Shown here: positions 36,388 through 50,104 of the stretch, in pieces
Position numbering within the stretch: position 1 is the stretch's first letter
Layout of the letters: each line of letters begins with the position of its first letter
Origin: Dirofilaria immitis
Lineage: Eukaryota > Nematoda > Chromadorea > Rhabditida > Onchocercidae
Reading direction: 5' to 3'
Assembly: GCA_024305405.1 (NCBI GenBank)
Contig: JAKNDB010000098.1
Location: 1,639,501-1,703,500, forward strand
Length of the DNA: 64,000 bases
Notes under the pieces: model-generated
Seen by the model: only the letters and a program-made list of their open reading frames with translations
Databases searched by the model: none
Told to the model about the DNA's origin: nothing
Program-made: the position numbers and the translations under genes

Positions 36388-37360
36388 TATATATATATAT
36401 ATATATGGACCCTTTTCCAGCATAGTTTTAATTTTGCAAAAATACCAAATTTAATAAATTTACATTAAAATAAATTAAATTAGAAAACAAAGTTTTTCTT
36501 TCAAACTTTTTCCAGTCTAATTATTAAGACATAAGAATTTATATACAATATATATACACAAATATCTGTACATATGGCATATAACATATCAGTCGTTTAT
36601 TTTCGAAAATTGAATTTAAAAAAATGACACGAGACGAAAAAATTTGCAAAAAGGACTGAATTTTTGTTATGCATGCCGTATTTTGAATTGTTTGCCAATG
36701 AATAGTGTAATTTGTTGTCTACTGCGGCGCCTGTTGCTCTTGTTTTATCCTTTATGTTTTGGGGCCGTGATTTTATCGGTGTTGATAGCATTGATAAGGA
36801 ATGAGTAGATTCAGTTTGTTCTGCTCTCTAACTCTTTCTTTTTTCGTAGGAAATTTTTCTAGAAATGTACAGATTATCATATTGTTATTACGATGTAATA
36901 TTTTTGCTTGATTTTATTACGCCTGAAAAGATTAAAGCAAAAGAAAGATGTTAGGATTAAGTCATTGAATGCATATATTATAAATTGCAATTATCGCGAT
37001 TAAATTTGATATATGATTTTTTTGCGATACAAGAAGTTTAAGTTTTCTAGCCATTCTCATGATACTGTATATAGAGCAACTATCAAAATGCGTTTAAACG
37101 ATTATTTCTGTTTTCTAAACAAACATTATTCCGTTTGCTTATTAAGCAAAATGTTTTTTTTTTTCAAATCAAATATTTTTCGTCATTTTATATGAAAGAT
37201 TTATGAAAAAGGAATTTTTTTTTTATCGAATGTCTTATTTCAGTTGCAAATTATTGCTTATGAATATCAAATTCAGCACAAATTAACAGCAACTAATAAA
37301 AACACTGCAAATATAGATGCTTGTAAGGTGCAGTGATATGGGCAATGAAGTGCTTGGATA
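36388..37360. other. upstream region of ASK1
   Basis: No exon recognised. The sequence is less AT-rich around 36690-36790 and 37320-37360, consistent with promoter or 5' UTR, but no specific element can be assigned. The motif TTGTAAGGTGCAG at about 37321-37333 contains a possible 3' splice signal shortly before the ATG. Confidence 0.35.
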
Positions 37361-40300
37361 ATGGCTGAACAATCGAACATGGACATTTGTCCAATACCGC
37401 TACCTCCTCGAACTACTCCTCCGAGTATTATTACTCGTATACCACCCGCCATCACTTCACCATTATCCACCGATAAACATATGACAAGTGCCGCAGCACA
37501 TTTTGCTCGAAAACTTCAGGTCTTTTTTTTTGCTTTTTTCGACTTCAAAATTAATAATTTGGTAGAGAATTTGAAAAAGTGATTTTATGTTTTTAAATAT
37601 TTATATCTCCAGAAACGTTCTAAATAACCTCTTTCGAAAATTTTTGAAATAAGTCTGATTGAAATAGAAATGAAATTGTGTTTAGCTGCGGTTTTGGGAA
37701 GCAAGTCATGAGGTTGCTGCAAGCAACCGAAAAATGAAGTTATCAAATGAAATCCTATTTCTCATGACATATGCTAGTGATGGAAATGTTGAAAGAGAAA
37801 ACATGATTCGAACATAACAATACGGATTCAGGAATGAAAACTTTGAGCCTTAATATGAGAGTAAGATGCAGTTATCAATGCAACTTGAATGATGTTTGTA
37901 ACTCTCTTTTTACGGTATATTAAAGTGTCCCAGATTTCAGTTATTAAATTGAGTACTTTCGTGAAATTCAACAATATTCTTACATTATGAATTTTAAGAT
38001 TGTACTGGTAATGGATTTGAAAGCTGCGAAAAATATGAAAATACGTGAAATGGCTTGCAATGATGTTCAGAAGGTTGCGGATTCATTAAATGTTAATTTA
38101 ACGGTGATTGTCTATATGAATTTATACGGACTTTTCAAAAATGATTGATTAAAATCTAATTTGATATTTTTGATAGTTTTAGTATTTTATTTATTTCTGA
38201 TACTTATGTTTTTGAAGAAAATTGACAAGCGATTTCTTTCTAAGCTTTTTCTTTAGAGAAAATTAGAAGCTAATAAAAATTGTTTTTGAAAATTAGAAAT
38301 AATAATATTAGTAGGATCATTCCAGCAGTTAGATTTTGATCGTCTTGATTTTGGCGAAACAAACGCTCTAGATGTTTTTTACAATGCTGATGTGGCGCTG
38401 GTTGATGTTTCCATCGCGCAGCAACAACCAAGTCTTTGTTATCATATAGGAGTACGTGAATCAATGGGCCAATCATACAATATTATCCTAACAGAAGAAA
38501 CTTCCGAATCACTTGTTAAAGCTCTTAAAGTATGTATTATACTTATGGATTAAATAATTTAATTTTGCTTTCATCGTAAACAAAAACAACCGATTAATTG
38601 AAGTCGTTGATTAGATAGTTTGAATCGTAAACCTTTCGTAGATGATCAAGCTAATATGCAGTTGCGCTATCAGTAGAACATCATATCTTTCATTAAGCAT
38701 ATGAACAATTTATAGTTTAATCTATTTAAAATACAAATTGCTTACAAATTTTTCTTCATGATTCAAGAATATTCATGAAAACTTTTTCTAATTTTAGTAT
38801 ACCTGCTTTTGATAGAGAATATTGAAAGATTTCGACATTTTTAGAGCCTCGTTATGATAAATGCAGAGATGCGCTATTTAGAGGATATACATGTTTCAGA
38901 AAACATTGGCTCATTTACCGCTCATAGTATATATGTTATCGAATGACAGTTCGTCGCTGTTATCAGCTGACAAAACATCGAAGATTGATACTTTGTCGCA
39001 GTTGAAAGGTGGTATTGATCAAATAGCTGAAAAGGTAATATTTTACTCTAGATTTCTCGATGACTTGGATGTTTTGTTTGTTTATTTATTTCATTTTCTA
39101 TTAATTGTTAATGTTGTGGTTGATCTCAGTTAATGTTTTGCTGTGACAGTCACCAATTAGAACACTGGAATAATTTTTCATTGGTGATCGAAACATGAAG
39201 GATACTGATATAAGAAAAATTTAGCATTCCATTTCACTGCTTATAGCATTATTATAAGAACGGGCATAAATTTTATCCATATAGGTACGAATGTATTTGT
39301 TTATATCATGGATGAGATAGATTTTTCAGAATAGTTACTCTGCCGACTTTCAGCCATACACCAAGTGCGGGCGTCTGGTAACATTTCGTTCACGGTTGAA
39401 GCAGGCTTTGAAAAGTGTCCAAATTGAGGCTTCGGCACATTCGCGTGAAAAATTCTTATCCGATCTTCGAAAGGCACGTGAAACACAAGATGTTGCTGAA
39501 GCCAATCGTTTCCTAGATAAAATGAGGCATCGCTTGGACAATCCAGATGTTTTAAGTGTTGATACACTTTATCAGCTCATGCTAAGCTATAGGTAAATTT
39601 GGAAAAAGATTTTTGAATTATTATCTTTTAGGTAGGAAATTTTTGCTATGTCCAAGATTTTTTTGTTAGGCGTTTACTCTCAGCTTATCCAAACAAAGTC
39701 GCAATACAATTTCTTGTTGGGCAATTATGTGTTAAAGAGAAACGATCGTAAAGAATTCTGCAAAGTACTTGCACATCAGCTATCATATAATTCGTTTATT
39801 TACCATTGGTTATATTCTCGGTGATTTGAACTTTATTTGAATTTTTTCTAATTAACGGGCAGCAGGATTTTGTAATATCAATGGTATGACTCACTTCATT
39901 CACCTATTATTTTCTCACGTTCCTAGAATGATTTTATGGGAGGATTATTATCTTTATAAGTAATACAGCAAAATTCGATGCAATTATCAGTTTCTAACCA
40001 ATTAGTACTTATATAGCATTAATGTGTCATAAAAATTGATTAGCATTAAAATAATTATTACAAAAAAATTATTCGATGTTTATGACCAATATATATTATA
40101 TAGTACACCCAAAAATGAAATTTGCACCAAAAAGTTACTTTCAGAGACTATCAAAATTACGATGCGATGATTAGTCTTTACGATGATCTCAGCCGAATCG
40201 AAAATTGCTCCTTTGTAAATGCACAGGCTATCCGCTTTCTTTATGCCTTTGCACTTAACAGGTTATTGTTTTGATTTAATTTTTTCGAAATGTTAGATTT

Positions 40301-43300
40301 TTTCATATTACAAAAGTGGAAAACAATCTACTTTAACTCTCATTATTCAGTTCAATATTATCAGAACTGCTTATCCGTTATATCTGCTATGCGATTTTTT
40401 TCCCTAGGAGTAATTTGTTTGATGAGAAATGTTAATGACTTTTCTGACTAGTTCGGCTAATTAAATTACCGGAAAATACTACATATTTTGTTTCGAAATT
40501 ATGAGATATAATGATTATGATTATGTAATAAGGTTCTCAGTTTTTTGTTTTCTTTGTTCTTTATTGCTTGCAATTAATATTTAATTAAAAATCTAAAACT
40601 CAATGAATTTTTTAGACGTAACGAAGAAGGCGATCGTGATCGAGCTTTGCAAACGGTATTGCAAGTAACTTCTAGTTGTAATGACGGCACTGCCGTATCG
40701 CCTGATATAATATGCTTAGCAGGACGTATCTACAAAGACAAATTCATTAATAGTAATTACGAGGATCGTGAATCATTAGATAAAGCAATTGAGTGGTATC
40801 GGCGAGCATTCGATCTATCACCTTTGGAATACTCTGGAATAAATTTAATAACGTTATTGCGTGCTCGTGGTGAAACATTCGAAAATAATAGTGAAATGCA
40901 GCAAATTGGTATGAATAGTTATAACTTGTCATTGGTACAATCTGTTAATTTTATTGCAAAATATTATGCTATAACTGATTAAGATGTGTAGAAAATCATA
41001 CTAAATATAGTGATATAATTTTTTTTCAAGTTGAAGTACTTGTTTTGTAATCGAAGATGAGATGTTTTCATTTATTAAATTGCAGCTGTTGTACTTAACA
41101 GTTTACTTGGAAGAAAGGGCGCTTTGGCAAATTTAACCGAATATTGGGATGTGGCTACTTATTTTGAAGTTTCGGTATTAGCTGAAGACTATCCCAAAGC
41201 ATGTCAGGCAGCACTGAAAATGGCAATTTTGAAACCACCTATTTGGTAAGCGAAATAATTCCCTGAAGAAGATAAATATCATTTATCGAATATTTAGTCG
41301 TAATAAACGGCAATTATTCTTATCACAATAATACACTGTTTGCTTGATCTATTATTGTTTTGAACCGAGAATTTCTGAAATACCTGTCTCTTACGTTCTA
41401 GCAATGATGCTAAGATCTGAAGTATTTTTATAAGAAAATAAAAGAGAGGATGAAATGAAAGATAAAGTAATATAATAAGCAAAACAGAAAAGTAATGCTG
41501 TTATTATCCAAACTAAATCATCTCCAGCGCGATCATCAGAAAGTCAGTAGTATAATGATCTGATCATTATGACTAGGTTTATAATTTTTGATAGGTTTTT
41601 GAAATCAACAATGGAGAATATAAAATTGTTGAACCGTTGCGCGGCAACAATGTCACCGGTGGAAAAAGAAAAACAGCAATTTTTGTTTTGGTCGGAATTT
41701 TTCATGGAAGCTATTGATTCAGAAGAGGAAATTATTTGTGGTCGTTTTCCGGTTCTTATTCAGGAAGTTACGAAAGTCTGTCTTTGCCCATTATTTTCTT
41801 TTGTGATACAATTTTGTTTTACTTTCTAAAGTCATGTTCAAGTACTGTTATTCTGCTAATTACTCGTTCATCATGTTTGTTGCATCAAGCGTGAATGAAA
41901 TTTTATGGTGTTTCTGGATATAACTAGAAGGTGGTCCGAAATGTGAGATTTATAGTTCTTAAACGGTCTCTTTGTTATCAGACAGTAGACAGTAACAACT
42001 GGACTATTGTATTTTTATTTCAGCAGTACACACCAAGTTTTTTGACACTGAATGTAAGTGAAGGTTCAATAATTCTCAGTCATGTATTGGAAAGCAGTCA
42101 GCATAAAAAGCCTCCTCCTGGTGAAATATTTTTCTACAGTGACTTTTCAGAAAAAAATGCAACAAATTATCAATATATATCGCAAACTGAAACAATAATT
42201 AGTTTTGATTTTTACTGAAAAATTATTATTTTTGCTAAATTCTGGTGTTTTTCGATTTAAAAAATGAGTTGCCATTTTATGAATACTTGCCGTTGCGATG
42301 TAGATAATAGATTAATCGTAGATTACAATGTTTAATAATCATGGAAATGATTGAAGTTAGTCGTAATGTCGTTTTACTTTTGCTTAAGAATATATTTAAT
42401 CTTAATATTTGTATATCATATTTTTTTCTATTTCAGGTATCCATCGATGGCATTTCACTGCGGCAAATATTAAAGCAGTTTCTGCATCCAAACGTGATGA
42501 CCGTTCTATGTTTCTCTATGTTCATGAAAATTCAGATGACTTCAATTTAGTATTCCCATCTGCCGCTCACTGCAATAAGTATCGTTTTTGGTTTTTATGG
42601 TCTTGTTTATGTGCTAGTTTTATACAAAGCAATTTTTTTATTTTTTTAGAGTAATGGGTTCGTTGATTGAAATGATAAGTGAATTGGATGGTAATGCAGG
42701 GCGTGTTTTACACGATTGTGAAGCCCAGAATCGCCTAGAAGTAAGTAGTGTTAAATTGTAAAGCTGCTTGATTACCTATAATAATATAATTCCTAATCAC
42801 GTTATTGCAGTTTGAATATGAATTAACAAACAGTGGCGATCGTGTAGTACTTGGTCGTGGAACATATGGCGTTGTTTATGCTGGGAGAGATCTGTCAACT
42901 CAGAGGTTAAGCTTCGTATATAAGTGATTTCATATATATATATATATATATATCTTATTTTTCGTTTGCTTAATGATTAATTCTACCTATTAATTTATAA
43001 TCACTTGAAAATACGACTTGAACTCTTACACTTACTTTTTAATTTTATTGTTTCCTCCATCTTTACTAAAGAGGTTTAATCTATATTAATGCGAAGGCCT
43101 AACGACCGAATTGCAAATAGTTATATAAACTATTTATATTTATTGATTATTTCTGACTAATGCGGATATTGCATCACACCCTTTTTCCATTGCTTTTTAT
43201 GTGTTATGGGCTGGTCCGAGTGTGTAGTAAAGAGCTCTTCAATTTTATTTGCTGCGAAAACTTTATAAAATTATTTAATATTTAATATCTAACAGATCGA

Positions 43301-46300
43301 TAGTGGTGAAAGAAGTGGAAGTTAAAAACGAAGAGGAAGTGCAGCCATTGATGGAAGAAATTCAGTTACATTCCACTCTTTCACATCAAAATATTGTTCA
43401 ATATCTTGGGTGCAAATTAGTCAAAAAGATCAAGGGAATGATATTTTTCAAATTATCATGGAGCAAGTTCCTGGAGGTAAGCGAAATTATGACTAGTATA
43501 AATCAAATTATGTTAGTTCTATTTCAAAATAAGTATGAGTAAAATTTTCGAATTTTCATGTAAATCTGAAAAAGTTTTACAGGGAGTTTAAGTTCGCTGC
43601 TGCGAAGCAAATGGGGTCCATTGATAGATAACGAGAAAACTATGGCTATATATGGTAAACAAATACTGGATGGTTTGCGTTATTTGGTATGTTTTAACAT
43701 TTCCTGTCTTGCATATTTTTATATTTCGTCATCTAAATAGATCGTCCCCAGCATGTTTTAAGTTTATTAGCAGTCTAACTTTTTTTGCGTACTTTACCCG
43801 CCTTTAAATTTTATTTTGGAATAGTATATAAACATCAGGATTGTTCAAACTGTCGTTGTTTTTTTGGTTATTGAGATCAGGAAATCAGCTGAAAAAAGAA
43901 TGAAAGAATGAAAAAAATAACAGATGTTCCAATCTGGTCTATAACAGATTATTCCAATTCTGGCCTTCCGGATTTATATTTTTGTTATTTTACGTCTGGA
44001 AAATATTATAGCACGATCAGAAAATAGTCCACCGTGATATAAAAGGAGATAACGTGTTAGTGAATACATACAGTGGCGTTTGTAAAATATCTGATTTTGG
44101 CACATGCAAAAGATTGGCTGGTTTGAATCCGGTAACCGAAACATTTGCTGGAACCTTGCAATACATGGCTCCAGAGGTAAGCTTTTTATCCAAAATTATT
44201 AGTGATATTTTCATTATTTAATTTTACATCCGTTTGTTTGTTATATATTTCTTCTGCTTTGCTAACTAATGCGATCGGAAATATTATTGCCGAGATGATA
44301 AGGTGGTGTTTCAGATCCAAATGATGTGGTAACACAGATTTAGTTTATACATAGTTTCCATATTGGTTTAGTTTATACAAGTTTCTATGACATTTCACAC
44401 TTATATTTTCACCTAGGTAATCGACCATGGACAACGAGGATATGGTGCTCCAGCCGATATATGGAGTTTCGGTTGTACAATGGTTGAAATGGCCACTGGA
44501 CGACCACCGTTTGTTGAACTCGGTTCACCGCAAGCAGCAATGTTCAAGGTGGGAATGTTCAAGACTCATCCACCGATACCAGATGGTTTGAGTGAACGAT
44601 GTAAACGGTTCATTTTGAGGTATGCTAAATTTGTTCGCTGATCATGACAGTTAAAACTTCTTATATTAGCTTAAAAGTTATTGAAAATTGAAGCAGCAAA
44701 TGCACCTTTTCCCACAAACAGCATTCGAGAAAACTATTTTAGTCTCTTAAAAGCAGTTTCACTAAAATATCAAATGTTTTCGGTTTTTTTTGCTATTGTA
44801 TTATTGGATATTTGCAGATGTTTCGAACCCGATCCACGGAAACGTGCAACAGCAGCAGAATTACTAATGGATCCATTCATACAACACTTAATACCACATT
44901 CGTATTTTTTTCTTTTCATTATTAGTTATTTTTTCATAAAAATAATGAGAACTTATTTGTGGTCATCATAATGATGTTTCTCTAATTCATCTTAGTAATG
45001 TTTCCTTTTCAGAAATCGAAGTGGGAACACTAATAAAAACACTTTGAAGCATGGAAATATAATCGTGGTAAGTTTATGCATTCTAAATATATGGGCAGTA
45101 TTTTTGCTTTAAAATTAAAGAAATACATCATTATTAATCATTTAAACATCAAGCTTGAAGTAGGTTCTTGATGATTATTACACCGTTGCTTGTCTTAAAA
45201 ATTTATCGATATCAAGTATCAAATTATTCCGTCTAACCTCGCAGTTTTTAATCTTCGATGAAATAACGAAATAGTTATAGAAGTGTTGTTGTATATAGTT
45301 TTATTTCTCTGAAAAACTGCCCTTTTTTATAGAATCTAATTTTTGTGTAATTTATATTCATTTCTGTTAGATTTTAATGCCTTATAGTCTTCTTAAAAAA
45401 AAAATCTGTTTGTTTGTTGAACGAATTTCTATGTTATTTTGTTTATTCATATAATTTTTAATATATGCCTCATCAGTGTCATTGTTCGAATTTCAAGTTT
45501 TTTTTTTCATTCCTTCATAATAATTCCAAAGCTTTTCCTCTAATTTATTTCTTCTGCACTGCGCAAAATCATTGTAGCCAACAATTTACCATCATCCTGT
45601 TCATGTTATTGTGGAATACGAAATTTCTAGAAATGCAGCGTTCAGTATCATATATCGGTGCTCAAGGAGAAGCAAGTAAAGATACCGAAACAGTGAAAAA
45701 TTTACATTTGTTAATTGAAAGTGCGACAGCTCCACGTCTTACGTCATATCAGATGGATCATAGTACCATCAGTCCAAATTCTTGGAATTTACAACTAAGT
45801 CAGCCCTCATCACCAATCATTGGTAATCATTTCATATGTCATTTAATCTCAAAAATTTTTTGCTTGATTCATTTGCTTTACCTAAAAATTTTTAAAGCTA
45901 TTTTTGGATGACTAGAGTAAAGAACAGATGAAAAGGCCTTTATTTTTGCAGATGATAATACTCAGCCGCAATTAAATTCATCGTCATTGCTTGGTAGTCC
46001 TTCAGTAAATGGTGCTGTCCCATCATTTACAAACTCCAGTTCATTAAATCGGACTGCTTCCGATGAAAGCGGGATGTCTTCGCGTTTCTTCATGCTCAAG
46101 AAAGATTCTGAACGGCGCAATACTTTAGCTCGTTTCATGATGGACTATAAGATCGAGGTATTTCTTATTTTTTTATTTTAAGTATATATATATAAATAAA
46201 TTAACCGCGTCACTGAAAGTGTAAAATCGGATTCGAAGCATCCAATCATGACTTTACTAATTTTTCGCACTTCTTTATACGCCTTCCTTAGAATTTTGAC

Positions 46301-49300
46301 AATTATAATATTTTCTGAGTTTTCTGGATTATTCGTTCATTGTCAATTTTTCTTTTTTTAAGATTATTGATAACTGGTATGAACATCTTACAAAGAGTCA
46401 ACTTACGGGTGATTTAGTTGTTACAAAGGTGAGTTATTTATTGTCACAACAAATTAGCATTGGAATAATTGAATTATTAGCATGAATTTTGATTGTGTTT
46501 GAGAAGATTTTTAATATGCTTATTCAATATGAAGACTTTTAGGAGATGTTGCTAACTTTACTTCTTGGCATGCGCAACTATTTATTTTCAAAGGATACAG
46601 CTCCTATACAGGTAAAATATGTGCACGTTTGTGTATGGCTTACTGAAACTTAATATTACGTACTGAAAAGGATCCAAATGATGGGATAAATAATCGATCT
46701 TTTTTTGAAATTACATGTCATGTTCAGCGACTAAATAGCTGGAATATGTAATAAAATGTCAATTATTTATCAGATTATATAAATCGAAAATCTTCGAAGT
46801 ATCTATTTATAACATTTCAGGATGCAATTGATACGGTCCGAGCACAGCTTGATTTCGAACCTGCCGCAATATCACAAGTTAATCTTGCATTGTATAGTTT
46901 TTCAGAAGCAGTACAACCATCCCTTCGTCAGCAAACTATCAAACCGCATTGGATTTTTGCCCTTGATAACCTGATACGTAGTGCTGTACAAGCTGCTGTT
47001 AGCATTCTTTCTCCAGGTAATATTTTTGCTTAGTAAATATTTTTTCTTACCGCGACAATGTCACGGTGGTTTATCACGAAAGCATTTCTAAGCCATTAGA
47101 CTTATCACATATTTTGAAATATATGAATATTGCCTCAAACAACTGGTTTTAATGCTTTATAAACATTAATGTTTTTTGACAGAAAAAAGATTATGTCTTC
47201 GATATCTTTGAATTGTTCAATATAATGTCAAAATATCCTTGTCTCATGCATAGTTATTTTTTTATTTGCATCTTAAACAAGAAATGTCGGGGAAAACTAC
47301 GTTTTATAAAATAATAATTTTATCGTCCTCATATTTACATCCTATTTTGTATACCATTCATGTTTCACATCTTGTATTTATATAAATATAATATCAGGAA
47401 AAAACGGATCCTTTCTCCTGACTACTAAAAAACAACCCCGGAACCCATTATAGTTAGTACTACAATAAATCCACAATGCAACAAGTGCTAGACTACAAAA
47501 ACAAATATTGGATTGCAGAAAATCCACGGTAGGAAATATACTATTGAACTTTCATGCAGTTCTGATATTTCCCGTCGTAGCTATTATATTCGGAATGATT
47601 TTTGATATGTCGTTCAACGATTTTCCATAACTCTGAATATTTTGGTAGATTTATAACAAAAACATTTTTAAATGATGTTAAAAGGCATAATAGTGAAGAA
47701 AGGAAGAGCAGAAAGAGATTAGGAAATTCAGAAGGAATTACTATATTAAGATGAAAAAATAGGATACACTTGAGGAAATAAAATATGAATAGAGGATGGA
47801 TAAATGACTGGATTCATTTTATCTTTGATCCGAATAAATTATAATTCTCCTCTATGGTATAGTTTGTGAATATGATGCGTTTTCCTTCTTTACATATCGG
47901 ATTGTGTTAGCATGTCTAACATGTCTATCCATTTGTTTTTCTCATATTTCACTTCATTTCCTCTTCTTAACAATTAAATTATTTCCTCTTGTTTTAAAAT
48001 TCTTGTGACCCCATCTTTTTGAAATTTCCACGAATGCAGTTCTTCTATGCAATTAGAAGAAATATTAATATTTCGAGTCGAAGATTCCAATCTTTTTTTC
48101 CTACATAATATTCAATTGCATTAATTTCATAATCTTATAATGTACTGATACGATTGCACGATGATTTGAGTATAGTTTGATTTTGATGCTAATAGAATCA
48201 TTTTCTTTCCAATAATAAAGTTAGCACTTTTCGAAATTTTTCAAATAATTTAAATTATTAAATTTATTTAAATAAATTTATAAAATTATGATTCGGCATG
48301 CATTATTTTATGGCGATTTGCAGTCTTTTTAAGATTGTTGTTATTATGTGTCCTATTGCTATGATCCATAGCTTATTAGATTATCAAAATTATTAGGGTA
48401 TTTAAGAGCAATGCCTTCTCTATATTTGACCGTAATATGTATTGGATAAATATGGGTGAAAAACTGAAATATGGGTTTTTTTGAGGGAATTCATACTTTT
48501 TATTAATTTGTTTATTCTTTTTAATTTTCCCATTGGTTAAATTATCAAATATATTCAAAATATAAAATAGTAATAATCAAATGATTATTATCAAATTAGT
48601 AAATTTTCAGATCTATCAGCAATGCTATCGGTGCAGGATGCACCGGGTAATCGTATGTCATCGATATCTCGTGAAAGTGGTGGCTCTCATAGTGAACATT
48701 CAACTGTAGATAGCCAGTCATGTTCTGCATCCCGTGGTATTACGCGCGAAGCTATGTGGGGTAATTTTTCACCAGAAATGAGAAAGGAGATGCGAACATT
48801 GGTTGATGAGAATAGGAGGTGAAATTAATTTTTTTTTTCGTTTTTTACCTTTCATAAATTTTAGTAAAGAATTTGAGCAAAAATATTCCATTCTGACTAT
48901 GATTATTTGCGCAAATTATGATTTTTCTTCAATTCCTTTCTTTTTTTTTTTGAAATTCCCTTTCCAGGCTATTTGAGGAATTGGTCGCTGTTGAACGTGA
49001 ATACAACGAATTACTTCAAACTACTCTGAAAGAGAAAAAATTGCGTGTGAAACGTTTGTCTGACTTATTGTCTGATAATGACAATACATCGAATAATCAA
49101 CAATTAACATTACCACCATCGTTACCACTTGGTTTTCCTTATCGCCTTTGGTGCTACAAGCCAAAACAAATTCTAAAACTTCTCCAGTGCGCACTTTGGA
49201 TAGTTTTCAATCTTCGGAACAAGAACCATTTAATCGCGTTGAAAGTTCTTCGTAAGTATATAGATTTCTTGCAGTGAATTTAAATTAATTTAGAGTGTGA

Positions 49301-50034
49301 AACTCGATTGAAATCAATCAAGTTATTCCTGGAATTTGAAAATTTATGTCATTTAATATATACTTATGCAATTTCGGATGACTAATTGTACATTTTATTT
49401 GTTAATCACGATATTTGTTTTAAGGAATGTTCGCGATGATGAGTTGGCACAATGGTTGCACTCTTTTGGATGTGATGATGTTACAGTTGAACGAATTCAG
49501 GCGGAGGAATATACAAAGCAAGATCTTCTCGACTTTGTCACTCGAGAAGACTTAATGAGACTCAACTTGAGGTATGTGGTGCTACACAATAAAATAATTA
49601 AAGATAAATACCACACAAACATAAATGCTGCGAGATAGCACAACGATTATACATAAACAAACAAGAAAAGAAAAAATATTTTGGGGAATTAAAATTGAGA
49701 TACACTGACGTCTCGTTATAATTTTTTTTTAATTGATCGCGATGAACTGATTTTCTTAATTGAGACGAAACATAAATTACTATTCCGTCTATCTCTTTGT
49801 CGTAGTTAAATTTCCTGTTAAATCCTTGAATGTTTGATTTTTTAAATTATATTTTGAAGAGGTGGCATAGTATGCCGTATTTGGCGAAAAATTTTGCAAA
49901 GTCGTGAGCGCCAGCGATTTTCCGGTTTTTCAAGTCCAGCGGATTTCCATTCGAGGCATAATTCATCAGAGGATTTTCATTCGATGCCCAATGATCAAGA
50001 AATATTCACCGTTACTGGACTGAACAACATATGA
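37361..50034 (+). CDS. nsy-1: ASK1/NSY-1 MAP kinase kinase kinase, 28 exons
   Basis: ASK1 (MAP3K5; worm NSY-1) heads the p38/JNK stress cascade by phosphorylating MKK3/6-type kinases. Exons: 37361-37519, 37999-38103, 38329-38529, 38847-39034, 39330-39592, 40145-40261, 40616-40908, 41086-41245, 41595-41775, 42024-42120, 42437-42578, 42650-42740, 42811-42905, 43296-43476, 43583-43686, 44012-44176, 44417-44619, 44818-44901, 45013-45067, 45639-45822, 45952-46157, 46363-46428, 46543-46611, 46821-47016, 48611-48818, 48968-49251, 49425-49571, 49860-50034; about 1473 aa. The N-terminal regulatory region has [19 protein letters not shown] and [10 protein letters not shown]. Kinase landmarks (residues ~670-935): [43 protein letters not shown]. 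After it come [11 protein letters not shown], a coiled coil and a SAM-like segment ([12 protein letters not shown]). Exons 4, 14 and 26 each lack one base (38894-38896, 43414-43416, 49133-49136). Exon 4's acceptor and first frame are ambiguous. Confidence 0.95.
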
Positions 50035-50073
50035 CCTCTATCTCCTGTGATGTGCATATGTGTATGTTATATA

Positions 50074-50104
<31 letters not shown>

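Noticed and set aside
36597..36791. 64-codon minus-strand frame in the ASK1 upstream region
   Set aside because: No similarity or splice context; the region is more likely ASK1 promoter or 5' UTR.
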